From assembly GCF_009372235.1 (NCBI RefSeq), contig NZ_ML762920.1, forward strand, positions 1,077,980-1,141,979: a DNA stretch of 64,000 bases, written 5' to 3'. Position 1 is the stretch's first letter. Every line of letters begins with the position of its first letter. Of the stretch, positions 57,610 to 64,000 are shown piece by piece. The notes under the pieces were generated by a model that saw only the letters and a program-made list of their open reading frames with translations, was not told the origin of the DNA and did no database searches. Source of the DNA: Dickeya oryzae (GTDB lineage Bacteria > Pseudomonadota > Gammaproteobacteria > Enterobacterales > Enterobacteriaceae). Both the position numbers and the translations under genes were made by a program.

Positions 57610-58152
57610 TTACGCCAGTTTCGGGTAGGCGTCGGCGATGGCATCGCCAGTGAACTGCGCAATCCAGCCATCCGGGTTATTGAACAGGCGAATGGCGGTG
57701 AAATGCGGCTCAGAGCCCATATCAAACCAATGCGGCACCCCGGCAGGCACCGACAGTAAATCGTTCTTTTCGCACAGTATCTGGAAAATCTGGCCGTTTA
57801 CGTGCAGGCAGAACAACCCGGCGCCTTCCACAAAGAAACGCACTTCATCTTCACCGTGGGTATGCTCCGACAGGAATTTGCTGCGCATCGCCTCTTTCTG
57901 TGGGTTGTCAGCGCGGATGCTGACCACATCCCAGCTCTGGTAGCCCTTCTCCGCTACCAGTTTATCAATCTCATGCTGATACGCCGCCAGCACGTCTTCA
58001 GAGGAAGGGGTGGCCCCTAAATCCCTGTCCGCCTGCCAGCGTTCAAACCGCACATTAATAGCGCTCAGTTGCTGGGCGATAGCCTCGGCGTCGCGACTTT
58101 GCCAGACGGGCTGATGGGCATCCGTATCACTGAAGATAGTTAAGGCACTCAT
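57610..58152 (-). CDS. mtnD: Acireductone dioxygenase
   Basis: This 180-aa cupin has metal ligands in [15 protein letters not shown] (two His and one Glu) and [12 protein letters not shown] (third His). It oxidises acireductone to the keto acid of methionine. Its start overlaps the mtnC stop (ATGA). Confidence 0.96.
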   Translation of the reverse strand: MSALTIFSDTDAHQPVWQSRDAEAIAQQLSAINVRFERWQADRDLGATPSSEDVLAAYQHEIDKLVAEKGYQSWDVVSIRADNPQKEAMRSKFLSEHTHGEDEVRFFVEGAGLFCLHVNGQIFQILCEKNDLLSVPAGVPHWFDMGSEPHFTAIRLFNNPDGWIAQFTGDAIADAYPKLA

Positions 58153-58859
58153 GACGGTTCTCCTGTTGGGTTGCTCTGACAGGCATCCAGGTCTACCTGA
58201 TCAAAACGGTTTACCTGCCGATGCTGACTTTCAACATCGGCGTCATTGCGGATCAACTGGCAGGTGTGCCAGCCCGCTTGTGCAGCCGCATCCAGTTCCT
58301 GACGAATATCGGACAGAAACAGCACCTTGTCCGCAGTCAGGCCGATTGCAGCGGCAATAGTCTGGTAGGACGCGACCTCTCTCTTGGCACCGACGCCGGT
58401 ATCGAAATAGCCGGAAAACAGTGTGGTCAAATCCCCCGCGTCACTGTGACCAAACAGCAGACGCTGCGCTTCCACCGACCCGGATGAATAGACGTACAGC
58501 GCGATGCCCTGCTCACGCCAGGCCTGTAATTGCGGGGCGACATCCTCATAAACATGGCCGCGAAAATCACCGTTGTGGTAACCACTGCGCCAGATAATGC
58601 CCTGCAACAGCTTCAGCGCCGGTGATTTGCGGTCTTCATCCATAAACTGGTTGAATGCGGCCAGCAGTTGCGCGGGCGAGGCTTCCGGTTGCCCCAGTTC
58701 CTGACGCGCCAATGTCAGCGCGGCAGCGATCTCCGGGTCATGCCCGGCCTGTGCCACCGCGTCGGCCAGACGCGCGCGGGCATACGGGAACAACACGTTG
58801 TGCACAAAGCGAATATCGCTGGTCGTGCCTTCAATATCCGTGACAATCGCCTTGATCAC
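58149..58859 (-). CDS. mtnC: Enolase-phosphatase
   Basis: This 236-aa HAD-family protein has the nucleophile motif [38 protein letters not shown] and [15 protein letters not shown]. It overlaps its neighbours by 4 bases at both ends, so mtnB-mtnC-mtnD is one translationally coupled unit. Confidence 0.97.
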   Translation of the reverse strand: MIKAIVTDIEGTTSDIRFVHNVLFPYARARLADAVAQAGHDPEIAAALTLARQELGQPEASPAQLLAAFNQFMDEDRKSPALKLLQGIIWRSGYHNGDFRGHVYEDVAPQLQAWREQGIALYVYSSGSVEAQRLLFGHSDAGDLTTLFSGYFDTGVGAKREVASYQTIAAAIGLTADKVLFLSDIRQELDAAAQAGWHTCQLIRNDADVESQHRQVNRFDQVDLDACQSNPTGEPS

Positions 58860-59470
58860 TTGGCCTCCAGTAAACGTCGTTGTAATTCACACTGGAACAG
58901 GAACTCTAACCCTTCCAGATGACGGCGAGCGTCTTTCACATCCTGTCCCCAGCAGTACAGACCGTGCCCACGCACCAGAAAACCGTAATGCAATGACGAG
59001 TTCGCATGGTGGGCGGCGACCTGCTCCGCCAGCGCCGGAATATCCTGAGAGTTATCGAAAATTGGAATGGCGACCGCATCCAGATGAGTACGCTGGCCGC
59101 TCAGCGACTTCTGCATTTCGTACCCCTGCAACACCAGCGCTTCGCTTTTCTCCACCCGCGACAACACCGTCGCGTTGACCGAATGGGTATGCAGCACTGC
59201 TCCTACCGTCGGAAACAGGCGATAAAGCAACGTATGCAACCCGGTTTCCGCCGACGGTGTGCGACCGCTCGGGACATGGTTGGTGGCGATATCGACCAAC
59301 AGGAAGTCTTCCGTGCTCAGGCTGCCTTTGTCTTTACCGGATTCGGTAATCAGGCATTGCCGTTCATCCAGACGCACGGACATATTGCCGCCCGTCGCCG
59401 GGCACCAGCCTTTCTCGCCGATCCAGTGGCAGGCCGCCACCAGTGCGGCCAGTTGTGGAATCTCACTCAT
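58856..59470 (-). CDS. mtnB: Methylthioribulose-1-phosphate dehydratase
   Basis: This 204-aa class II aldolase-fold protein has [12 protein letters not shown], the zinc histidines in [14 protein letters not shown] and the distal [13 protein letters not shown]. It is the first gene of the mtnBCD unit, divergent from the aminotransferase gene. Confidence 0.97.
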   Translation of the reverse strand: MSEIPQLAALVAACHWIGEKGWCPATGGNMSVRLDERQCLITESGKDKGSLSTEDFLLVDIATNHVPSGRTPSAETGLHTLLYRLFPTVGAVLHTHSVNATVLSRVEKSEALVLQGYEMQKSLSGQRTHLDAVAIPIFDNSQDIPALAEQVAAHHANSSLHYGFLVRGHGLYCWGQDVKDARRHLEGLEFLFQCELQRRLLEAK

Positions 59471-59577
59471 AACTCATCCTGTACAGGTGAAGGCGCCACC
59501 CGGTGATTTCCAGGGATAAAACCGGGTAATGAGCCTGCTTATTATATTTCGTTCTAGCTTATCAAATTACGGAATTT

Positions 59578-59601
59578 AGCCGTTTAAACGTCCAAGCGTC
59601 T
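59578..59601. promoter_or_regulatory. MetJ box array between mtnB and the aminotransferase gene
   Basis: Three consecutive 8-mers AGCCGTTT, AAACGTCC and AAGCGTCT each match AGACGTCT at 6 of 8 positions. The site is 108 bp upstream of mtnB and 71 bp upstream of the + strand gene. Confidence 0.6.
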
Positions 59602-59671
59602 TGATTGCCAAATACTAGCATCCTGTATATAGTGGCAGCAATAACAGCCTTGCAGGAGTCCTTTTTCAGCC

Positions 59672-60829
59672 ATGAGCGCCGCACTGATCCCAGACAGTAA
59701 ACTCCCCTCTCTCGGTACTACCATTTTTACCCAGATGAGCGCCCTGGCGCAGCAACATCAGGCGATTAACCTGTCGCAAGGCTTCCCGGATTTTGACGGC
59801 CCCGACTACCTGAAACAGCGTCTGGCTTATCATGTCAGTCAGGGGGCAAACCAATACGCGCCGATGACCGGCGTGGCACCGTTGCGTCAGGCGATTGCGG
59901 AAAAAACTGCCGCGCTCTACGGCTGGCAGCCGGACGCCGACAGTGAAGTGACCGTCACCGCTGGTGCCACAGAAGCGTTGTTTGCCGCCATCAGCGCGCT
60001 GGTGCGCCCGGGCGATGAAGTTATCTGCTTTGATCCCAGCTATGACAGCTACGCACCAGCGGTGCAGTTGGCGGGCGGGACGCTGAAGCGCATTGCGTTG
60101 CAACCACCGGCGTTTCGCGTCGACTGGGCAGCGTTTGGCGACCTATTGAACGACCGCACCCGGTTGGTGATCGTCAACACGCCGCATAATCCGTCTGCCA
60201 CTGTCTGGCAGCAGGAGGACTTCCGCCAGCTCTGGCAGGCCATCGCCAGTCGCGCTATTTACGTGCTGAGCGATGAAGTGTATGAGCATATCTGCTTTGC
60301 CGCTGACGGCCACGCTAGTGTGCTGGCGCATCCGGAGCTGCGGCAGCGGGCTATCGCGGTGTCCTCGTTTGGTAAAACCTACCACATGACCGGCTGGAAG
60401 GTCGGTTATTGCGTTGCCCCGGCACCGATCAGCGCCGAATTGCGTAAAGTGCATCAGTACCTGACGTTTTCCGTCAACACGCCCGCGCAACTGGCGTTGG
60501 CCGATATGCTGCAACACCAACCGCAACACTGGCGCGAACTGCCCGATTTTTACCGTGCCAAACGCGACCGGTTTGTTAACGCGCTGGCAGCCAGTCGGCT
60601 GGAGATTCTGCCTTGTGAAGGCACCTATTTCCTGCTGGCGGACTACCGTGCCATTTCCAGTCAGGATGACGTCAGTTTCTGTCGCTGGCTCACCGAGCAT
60701 GTCGGCGTGGCGGCGATCCCGCTGTCCGTTTTCTGTGCCGCCCCCTTCCCTCACACGCTGATTCGGTTATGCTTTGCCAAACAGGAATCAACCCTGGATG
60801 CTGCTGCGGAGCGTTTATGTCAACTTTAA
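59672..60829 (+). CDS. mtnE: Methionine aminotransferase (YbdL/MtnE)
   Basis: This 385-aa fold-type I PLP enzyme has QGFPDFDGPDYLKQRL, NTPHNPSATVW, VLSDEVYEHICF and the PLP lysine in VSSFGKTYHMTGWKVGY. It closely resembles E. coli YbdL. It should transaminate the keto acid made by MtnD to methionine, probably with glutamine as donor. The last 13 bp overlap yafV. Confidence 0.92.
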   Translation: MSAALIPDSKLPSLGTTIFTQMSALAQQHQAINLSQGFPDFDGPDYLKQRLAYHVSQGANQYAPMTGVAPLRQAIAEKTAALYGWQPDADSEVTVTAGATEALFAAISALVRPGDEVICFDPSYDSYAPAVQLAGGTLKRIALQPPAFRVDWAAFGDLLNDRTRLVIVNTPHNPSATVWQQEDFRQLWQAIASRAIYVLSDEVYEHICFAADGHASVLAHPELRQRAIAVSSFGKTYHMTGWKVGYCVAPAPISAELRKVHQYLTFSVNTPAQLALADMLQHQPQHWRELPDFYRAKRDRFVNALAASRLEILPCEGTYFLLADYRAISSQDDVSFCRWLTEHVGVAAIPLSVFCAAPFPHTLIRLCFAKQESTLDAAAERLCQL

Positions 60830-61584
60830 AGATAACCCTGCTACAACAACCGCTGGTCTGGATGGATGGCCCCGCTAACCTCAGCCATTTTGACAGCCTG
60901 TTAGGCGACATTACCGACCGTGACCTGATTGTACTGCCGGAAATGTTCACCACCGGCTTTGCGATGGAAGCCGCTAAAAGCAGCCTGGAACAAGCGGTGG
61001 TGGAAGACTGGCTGAAACAGTGGGCACAGCGCAGCAATGCACTGGTCGGCGGCAGCGTGGCGGTGCAGACCGGCAAGGGCGCGGTTAACCGTTTTCTGTT
61101 GGCTGACCCGCAGGGCCGGCTATACCAGTACGATAAACGTCATCTGTTCCGCATGGCGGGCGAGCATGAATATTACCAGTCGGGTCAGACGCGAGAAGTT
61201 GTGGAATGGCGCGGCTGGCGCATTCTGCCGCTGATCTGTTATGACCTGCGCTTTCCGGTGTGGTCCCGCAATCGTCAGGATTACGACCTGGCGCTGTACG
61301 TCGCCAACTGGCCTGCCCCGCGCGCACTGCACTGGAAAGCCCTGCTGGCGGCACGGGCGATTGAGAATCAGGCATATGTCGCAGGCTGCAACCGTGTCGG
61401 CACCGACGGCAACGGCCACAGTTATCAGGGCGATAGCCTGATTATCGACGCACAAGGCGCGATTCTGGCCTCAGCGCCTGAACACCAACCCGCGCGTCTT
61501 GACGCCGAGCTGTCGCTGGAAGCGTTGCAAAGCTACCGTGAAGCCTTCCCTGCCTGGCTTGATGCCGATAAATTCAGTTTGTAA
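60817..61584 (+). CDS. yafV: Omega-amidase YafV (nitrilase family)
   Basis: The ATG at 60817 gives 255 aa. The nitrilase triad is visible: Glu in VLPEMFTTGF, Lys in YDKRHLFRM and Cys in PLICYDLRFPVW. Omega-amidases hydrolyse alpha-ketoglutaramate, the by-product of glutamine transamination. The overlap with the aminotransferase gene suggests coupling of the two reactions to drive methionine formation. Confidence 0.94.
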   Translation: MSTLKITLLQQPLVWMDGPANLSHFDSLLGDITDRDLIVLPEMFTTGFAMEAAKSSLEQAVVEDWLKQWAQRSNALVGGSVAVQTGKGAVNRFLLADPQGRLYQYDKRHLFRMAGEHEYYQSGQTREVVEWRGWRILPLICYDLRFPVWSRNRQDYDLALYVANWPAPRALHWKALLAARAIENQAYVAGCNRVGTDGNGHSYQGDSLIIDAQGAILASAPEHQPARLDAELSLEALQSYREAFPAWLDADKFSL

Positions 61585-61587
61585 TAT

Positions 61588-61609
61588 CAAGAGCGCTCAG
61601 GCGCTCTTG
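61588..61609 (+). terminator. Hairpin downstream of yafV
   Basis: CAAGAGCGC and GCGCTCTTG form a perfect 9-bp stem with a TCAG loop, 3 bp after the yafV stop. There is no T-run, so termination strength is uncertain. Confidence 0.5.
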
Positions 61610-61723
61610 AGGCTGTTGACAAACAGCCGGGTTGTCTTGTGAATGGTGAAGTCTGCCTATTCAGTGAATGGTTTCGTGCGGGATAAACGGTGTAATTTCT
61701 TTGCCGCTTCATTGCACGCACGA

Positions 61724-61754
61724 CAAGGAGAGGTGCAAGCGCCACCTCTCCTTG
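61724..61754. repeat. Perfect 11-bp inverted repeat in the yafV-hpxK gap
   Basis: CAAGGAGAGGT and ACCTCTCCTTG enclose a 9-nt loop. It is one of several structures in this block. Confidence 0.7.
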
Positions 61755-61981
61755 ACCACTGGCTGATGGCTAAACTGCGGCGCTACGCGCTACCTTCGGC
61801 GTTCGACTTCGCGGTTCGGGCCGCCCGTGACGTGTTCCCAACACGGCACGGGCTTTCGCGACGTCCTGTCGCTCACCCGGCGAAGCCGCCCACCTCAGCG
61901 CAGTTTTTGACGCCGGAAAGATGCTTCATCCTGTAGTTAATGCGTTTGTCAGCAGTCTGAAGAGCGCTCAGGCGCCCTTGA

Positions 61982-63247
61982 TTATCGGTATCCCCACACC
62001 GTGAGCAGCAACGCCTGCAACGCCAGCGCCACATCCTCGGTCAACACGGCTTCGTCAGGATGATGGCTGATACCGCCCTTACAACGCATAAACAGCATAC
62101 CCACCGGCCAACGTTCGGCGATAGCGATGGCATCATGCCCGGCACCGCTTGGCAGCAACAGGTTCTCACCTTGTACCTGCATCACCGCCGCCGACAACCG
62201 CTGTTGCAGCGTCTCATCGCAGCGGGTGGCCGCAATACGGTAGTACTCTTGTGCATCGAAGGTACACCCGCGCTGCATGGCGATATCCTGCGCCAGTGTC
62301 AGCAGCCGTTGTAGCAGGGCATCGAGCGGCGTATCGTCCGGCCCGCGAATGTCCAGCGTCAGGCGTACCTCACCGGGAATCACATTGGCGGCACCGGGCA
62401 GGCACTGCAATGTACCAAAGGTTGCCACCAGATAAGGGTCGCTCTCGCGTGTCATCTGCTCTGCCTGCGTCATCCAGCTCGCCGCCGCCGCCAGGGCATC
62501 CTGACGTTGTGACATCGGCACGGTTCCGGCATGACCGGCGTGACCGGTAAACGTGCAGTTCAGCCGCCGGGCACCGTTAATAGCCGTGACCACGCCCAGC
62601 GCCAGTCCAGCCTGTTCCAGACACGGACCTTGTTCGATATGCAATTCCAGATAGGCCAGAATATCCGTTGCCGGTCGTGCCGCCTGAGCGATAGCGTCCG
62701 GGTCCAGCCCAACCTGTGTCAGCGCCTGCGCCACGGTAACGCCGTTGGCATCCGGGCGCGACAGCCAGCCCTCAGGCCAGGTGCCGGTCAGCCCACGACT
62801 GCCCAGCAGCGTGACATCAAAACGGGTGCCTTCTTCGTCGCCAAAACCGACCACCTCCAGCGCCACCGGCAGTCGAATACCGTGCTGATGCAGGAATGAC
62901 ACCGTTTCAATCGCTGCCAGCACCCCGAGCATACCGTCGTAACGCCCGGCGTTACGCACGGTGTCCAGGTGTGAACCCATCAGCAGCGCCGGTGCGCCCG
63001 GCGTACTGCCTTCATAACGACCGCAGATGTTACCCACACTGTCCTGCCACACCTGCATCCCGGCGTCACGCATCCACTCGCCGGTTTGCTGGTTGGCCTG
63101 CATATGCTGTGCCGACAGATAAACGCGGGTGAGCTGATCAGGGGTTTCACTGATGGCCGCCAGTTGATCGCAGCGCGTCATCACCCGTCGGGCGGCGGCC
63201 TGCGCATCAAAATCCGTCATCATGCCTTCCATCAGCACCTCGCTCAT
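61982..63247 (-). CDS. hpxK: Allantoate amidohydrolase-like M20 enzyme (HpxK/AllC type)
   Basis: The ATG at 63247 overlaps the aminotransferase stop by four bases (ATGA) and gives 421 aa. The M20 N-carbamoylase/allantoate-amidohydrolase signature is clear: LLMGSHLDTVRNAGRYDGMLG, VGFGDEEGTRFDVTLLGSRG, LHIEQGPCLEQ, GHAGHAGTVPMSQRQD and SGAGHDAIAI. Next to a PucG/HpxJ-like aminotransferase it probably acts in allantoin-derived ureide breakdown; other N-carbamoyl amino acids are possible. Confidence 0.85.
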   Translation of the reverse strand: MSEVLMEGMMTDFDAQAAARRVMTRCDQLAAISETPDQLTRVYLSAQHMQANQQTGEWMRDAGMQVWQDSVGNICGRYEGSTPGAPALLMGSHLDTVRNAGRYDGMLGVLAAIETVSFLHQHGIRLPVALEVVGFGDEEGTRFDVTLLGSRGLTGTWPEGWLSRPDANGVTVAQALTQVGLDPDAIAQAARPATDILAYLELHIEQGPCLEQAGLALGVVTAINGARRLNCTFTGHAGHAGTVPMSQRQDALAAAASWMTQAEQMTRESDPYLVATFGTLQCLPGAANVIPGEVRLTLDIRGPDDTPLDALLQRLLTLAQDIAMQRGCTFDAQEYYRIAATRCDETLQQRLSAAVMQVQGENLLLPSGAGHDAIAIAERWPVGMLFMRCKGGISHHPDEAVLTEDVALALQALLLTVWGYR

Positions 63248-64000
63248 GTCGACGCCTGCGTGGCGTCGTACACATTCCAGGCCGCCTGCAACGCCGCCCC
63301 TTGCACAGAACGGAAGCCAAGACGGTTCAGTACCGCTTCCAGCGCGGTCAGCGTTTGCATCACACAATCTTTGCGCGCGTTGTAGCCCATGGTGCCAATA
63401 CGCCAGATTTTGCCCTGCAACGGCCCGAACGAGGTGCCGATTTCGATAGCGAAATCTTCCAGCAACAGCTTACGCACCTGCTCACCGTGAATACCCGACG
63501 GAATAACCACGCCCAGTACGTTACTCATCTTGTTGGCGATGTCGCCGTAGGGCTGTAACCCCATGCCTTCAATACCAGCCAGCAGCGCCTTACCGTGCAA
63601 CTGGTGACGGGCGATACAGGCATCCAACCCCTCTTCCAGAATAATGCGCGCACATTCACGGGCGGCGAACAGCATGCTGGTGGCTTCGGTGTGGTGGTTC
63701 AACCGCTCCGGCCCCCAGTAATCCATGATCATGCCGAGGTCGAAATAGTTGGAATAAATCATCTCGTCGTCACCGTCCTGATGGTCGGTGGTGCGGATCC
63801 CCTGCTCTACGCACTTACGCTGGCGAATCACCGCTTCCATACGTGAACTGAGCGTCACCGGCGAGCTGCCGGACGGGCCACCCAGGCATTTCTGCAACCC
63901 GGCAGAGACTGCATCGAGCCCCCAGGCATCGGTTTCCAACGGGTTACCGCCGAACGAGGCAGTGGCATCGGAGTAAAACAGGACGTCATGACGACGGCAG
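63244..64000 (-). CDS. hpxJ: Ureidoglycine/alanine-glyoxylate aminotransferase (HpxJ/PucG type), 5' end outside window
   Basis: The frame is open to the right edge, so the N-terminus is missing. The visible part has DATASFGGNPLETDAWGLDA, the PLP lysine in GLQKCLGGPSG and the C-terminal domain IGTSFGPLQGKIWRIGTMGY of the class V aminotransferase SPT/AGT group. In hpx/puc pathways it transfers the amino group of ureidoglycine to a keto acid. It is translationally coupled to the amidohydrolase gene. Confidence 0.85.
   Translation of the reverse strand, partial: CRRHDVLFYSDATASFGGNPLETDAWGLDAVSAGLQKCLGGPSGSSPVTLSSRMEAVIRQRKCVEQGIRTTDHQDGDDEMIYSNYFDLGMIMDYWGPERLNHHTEATSMLFAARECARIILEEGLDACIARHQLHGKALLAGIEGMGLQPYGDIANKMSNVLGVVIPSGIHGEQVRKLLLEDFAIEIGTSFGPLQGKIWRIGTMGYNARKDCVMQTLTALEAVLNRLGFRSVQGAALQAAWNVYDATQAST

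Larger units (their letters stand above)
61585..61981. other. GC-rich intergenic block with paired repeats and hairpins
   Basis: The block is bounded by two 22-mers differing at one base (61589-61610 and 61960-61981, AAGAGCGCTCAGGCGCYCTTGA), each next to the end of one of two convergent genes. Inside is a perfect hairpin, CAAGGAGAGGT/ACCTCTCCTTG (61724-61754). It is followed by about 150 bp of dense GC-rich short palindromes. The 97-codon frame across it looks non-coding. It resembles a dispersed intergenic repeat, but copies elsewhere cannot be checked here. Confidence 0.6.

Noticed and set aside
61643..61936. A 97-codon frame in the yafV-hpxK gap
   Set aside because: It runs through the hairpins and palindromes of the intergenic block and has no ribosome-binding site or family features.

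Overview
The window looks like a chromosome segment of a gammaproteobacterium of the order Enterobacterales, most likely a soft-rot genus such as Dickeya or a close relative. The core gene block crl, frsA, gpt, pepD, dinB, yafK, yafJ, gmhA, fadE and the proBA-thrW junction match the E. coli layout. A complete methionine-salvage cluster and hpxJK-like genes sit next to it, as in several plant-associated enterobacteria. The genus is inferred from gene content and not proven.

Left part (1-23.7 kb). A siaABCD-type signalling operon (PP2C phosphatase, anti-sigma-like kinase, SiaC switch protein, diguanylate cyclase) comes first, followed by yjdM and an EntS-like exporter. Next are a LysR/PLP-enzyme pair with a decayed ornithine-cyclodeaminase-like gene, a second LysR facing a type B carboxylesterase, a periplasmic PEBP-family protein and an AraC regulator. 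From 11.6 to 19.1 kb an AT-rich, one-strand cluster joins a uidA-type beta-glucuronidase and a uidC-type porin to a lactose/cellobiose-family PTS (IIA, IIB, IIC) and a PRD regulator. A ketopantoate-reductase-like gene, a chemoreceptor and an orphan zinc-ribbon methyltransferase follow.

Genomic island (24.4-41.2 kb). A 45-bp copy of the 3' end of tRNA-Thr(CGT), thrW, lies at 24401-24445 and the intact tRNA lies at 41181-41256, so the DNA between is an integrated element. It carries a tyrosine recombinase and a DarTG toxin-antitoxin pair. It also carries a CP4-type module (GTPase, DUF932, RadC-like, CbtA-like toxin, DUF4942) and phage-satellite-type genes (YagK-like, YfjI-like, AlpA). Its most interesting content is a four-gene operon: an AAA+ ATPase, an unrecognised 423-aa protein, a ZorA-like stator with a long coiled-coil tail and a ZorB-like OmpA-domain protein. 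The stator pair resembles the Zorya anti-phage system, but the partner genes are not those I know for Zorya types I-III, so this is the best candidate for an undescribed defence system. Left of the 24.4-kb att copy, a second truncated integrase is fused to an IS256-family remnant, so a second element once sat back to back with this one.

Right part (41.2-64 kb). proA-proB, crl, frsA, gpt, a small putative membrane ORF, pepD, LexA-controlled dinB, yafK, yafJ, gmhA and fadE are ordinary core genes. The methionine-salvage genes mtnK, mtnA, mtnD-mtnC-mtnB, a methionine aminotransferase and the omega-amidase yafV follow, with arrays resembling MetJ boxes in both divergent intergenic regions. The window ends in an hpxK-like amidohydrolase and an hpxJ/pucG-like aminotransferase cut by the right edge.
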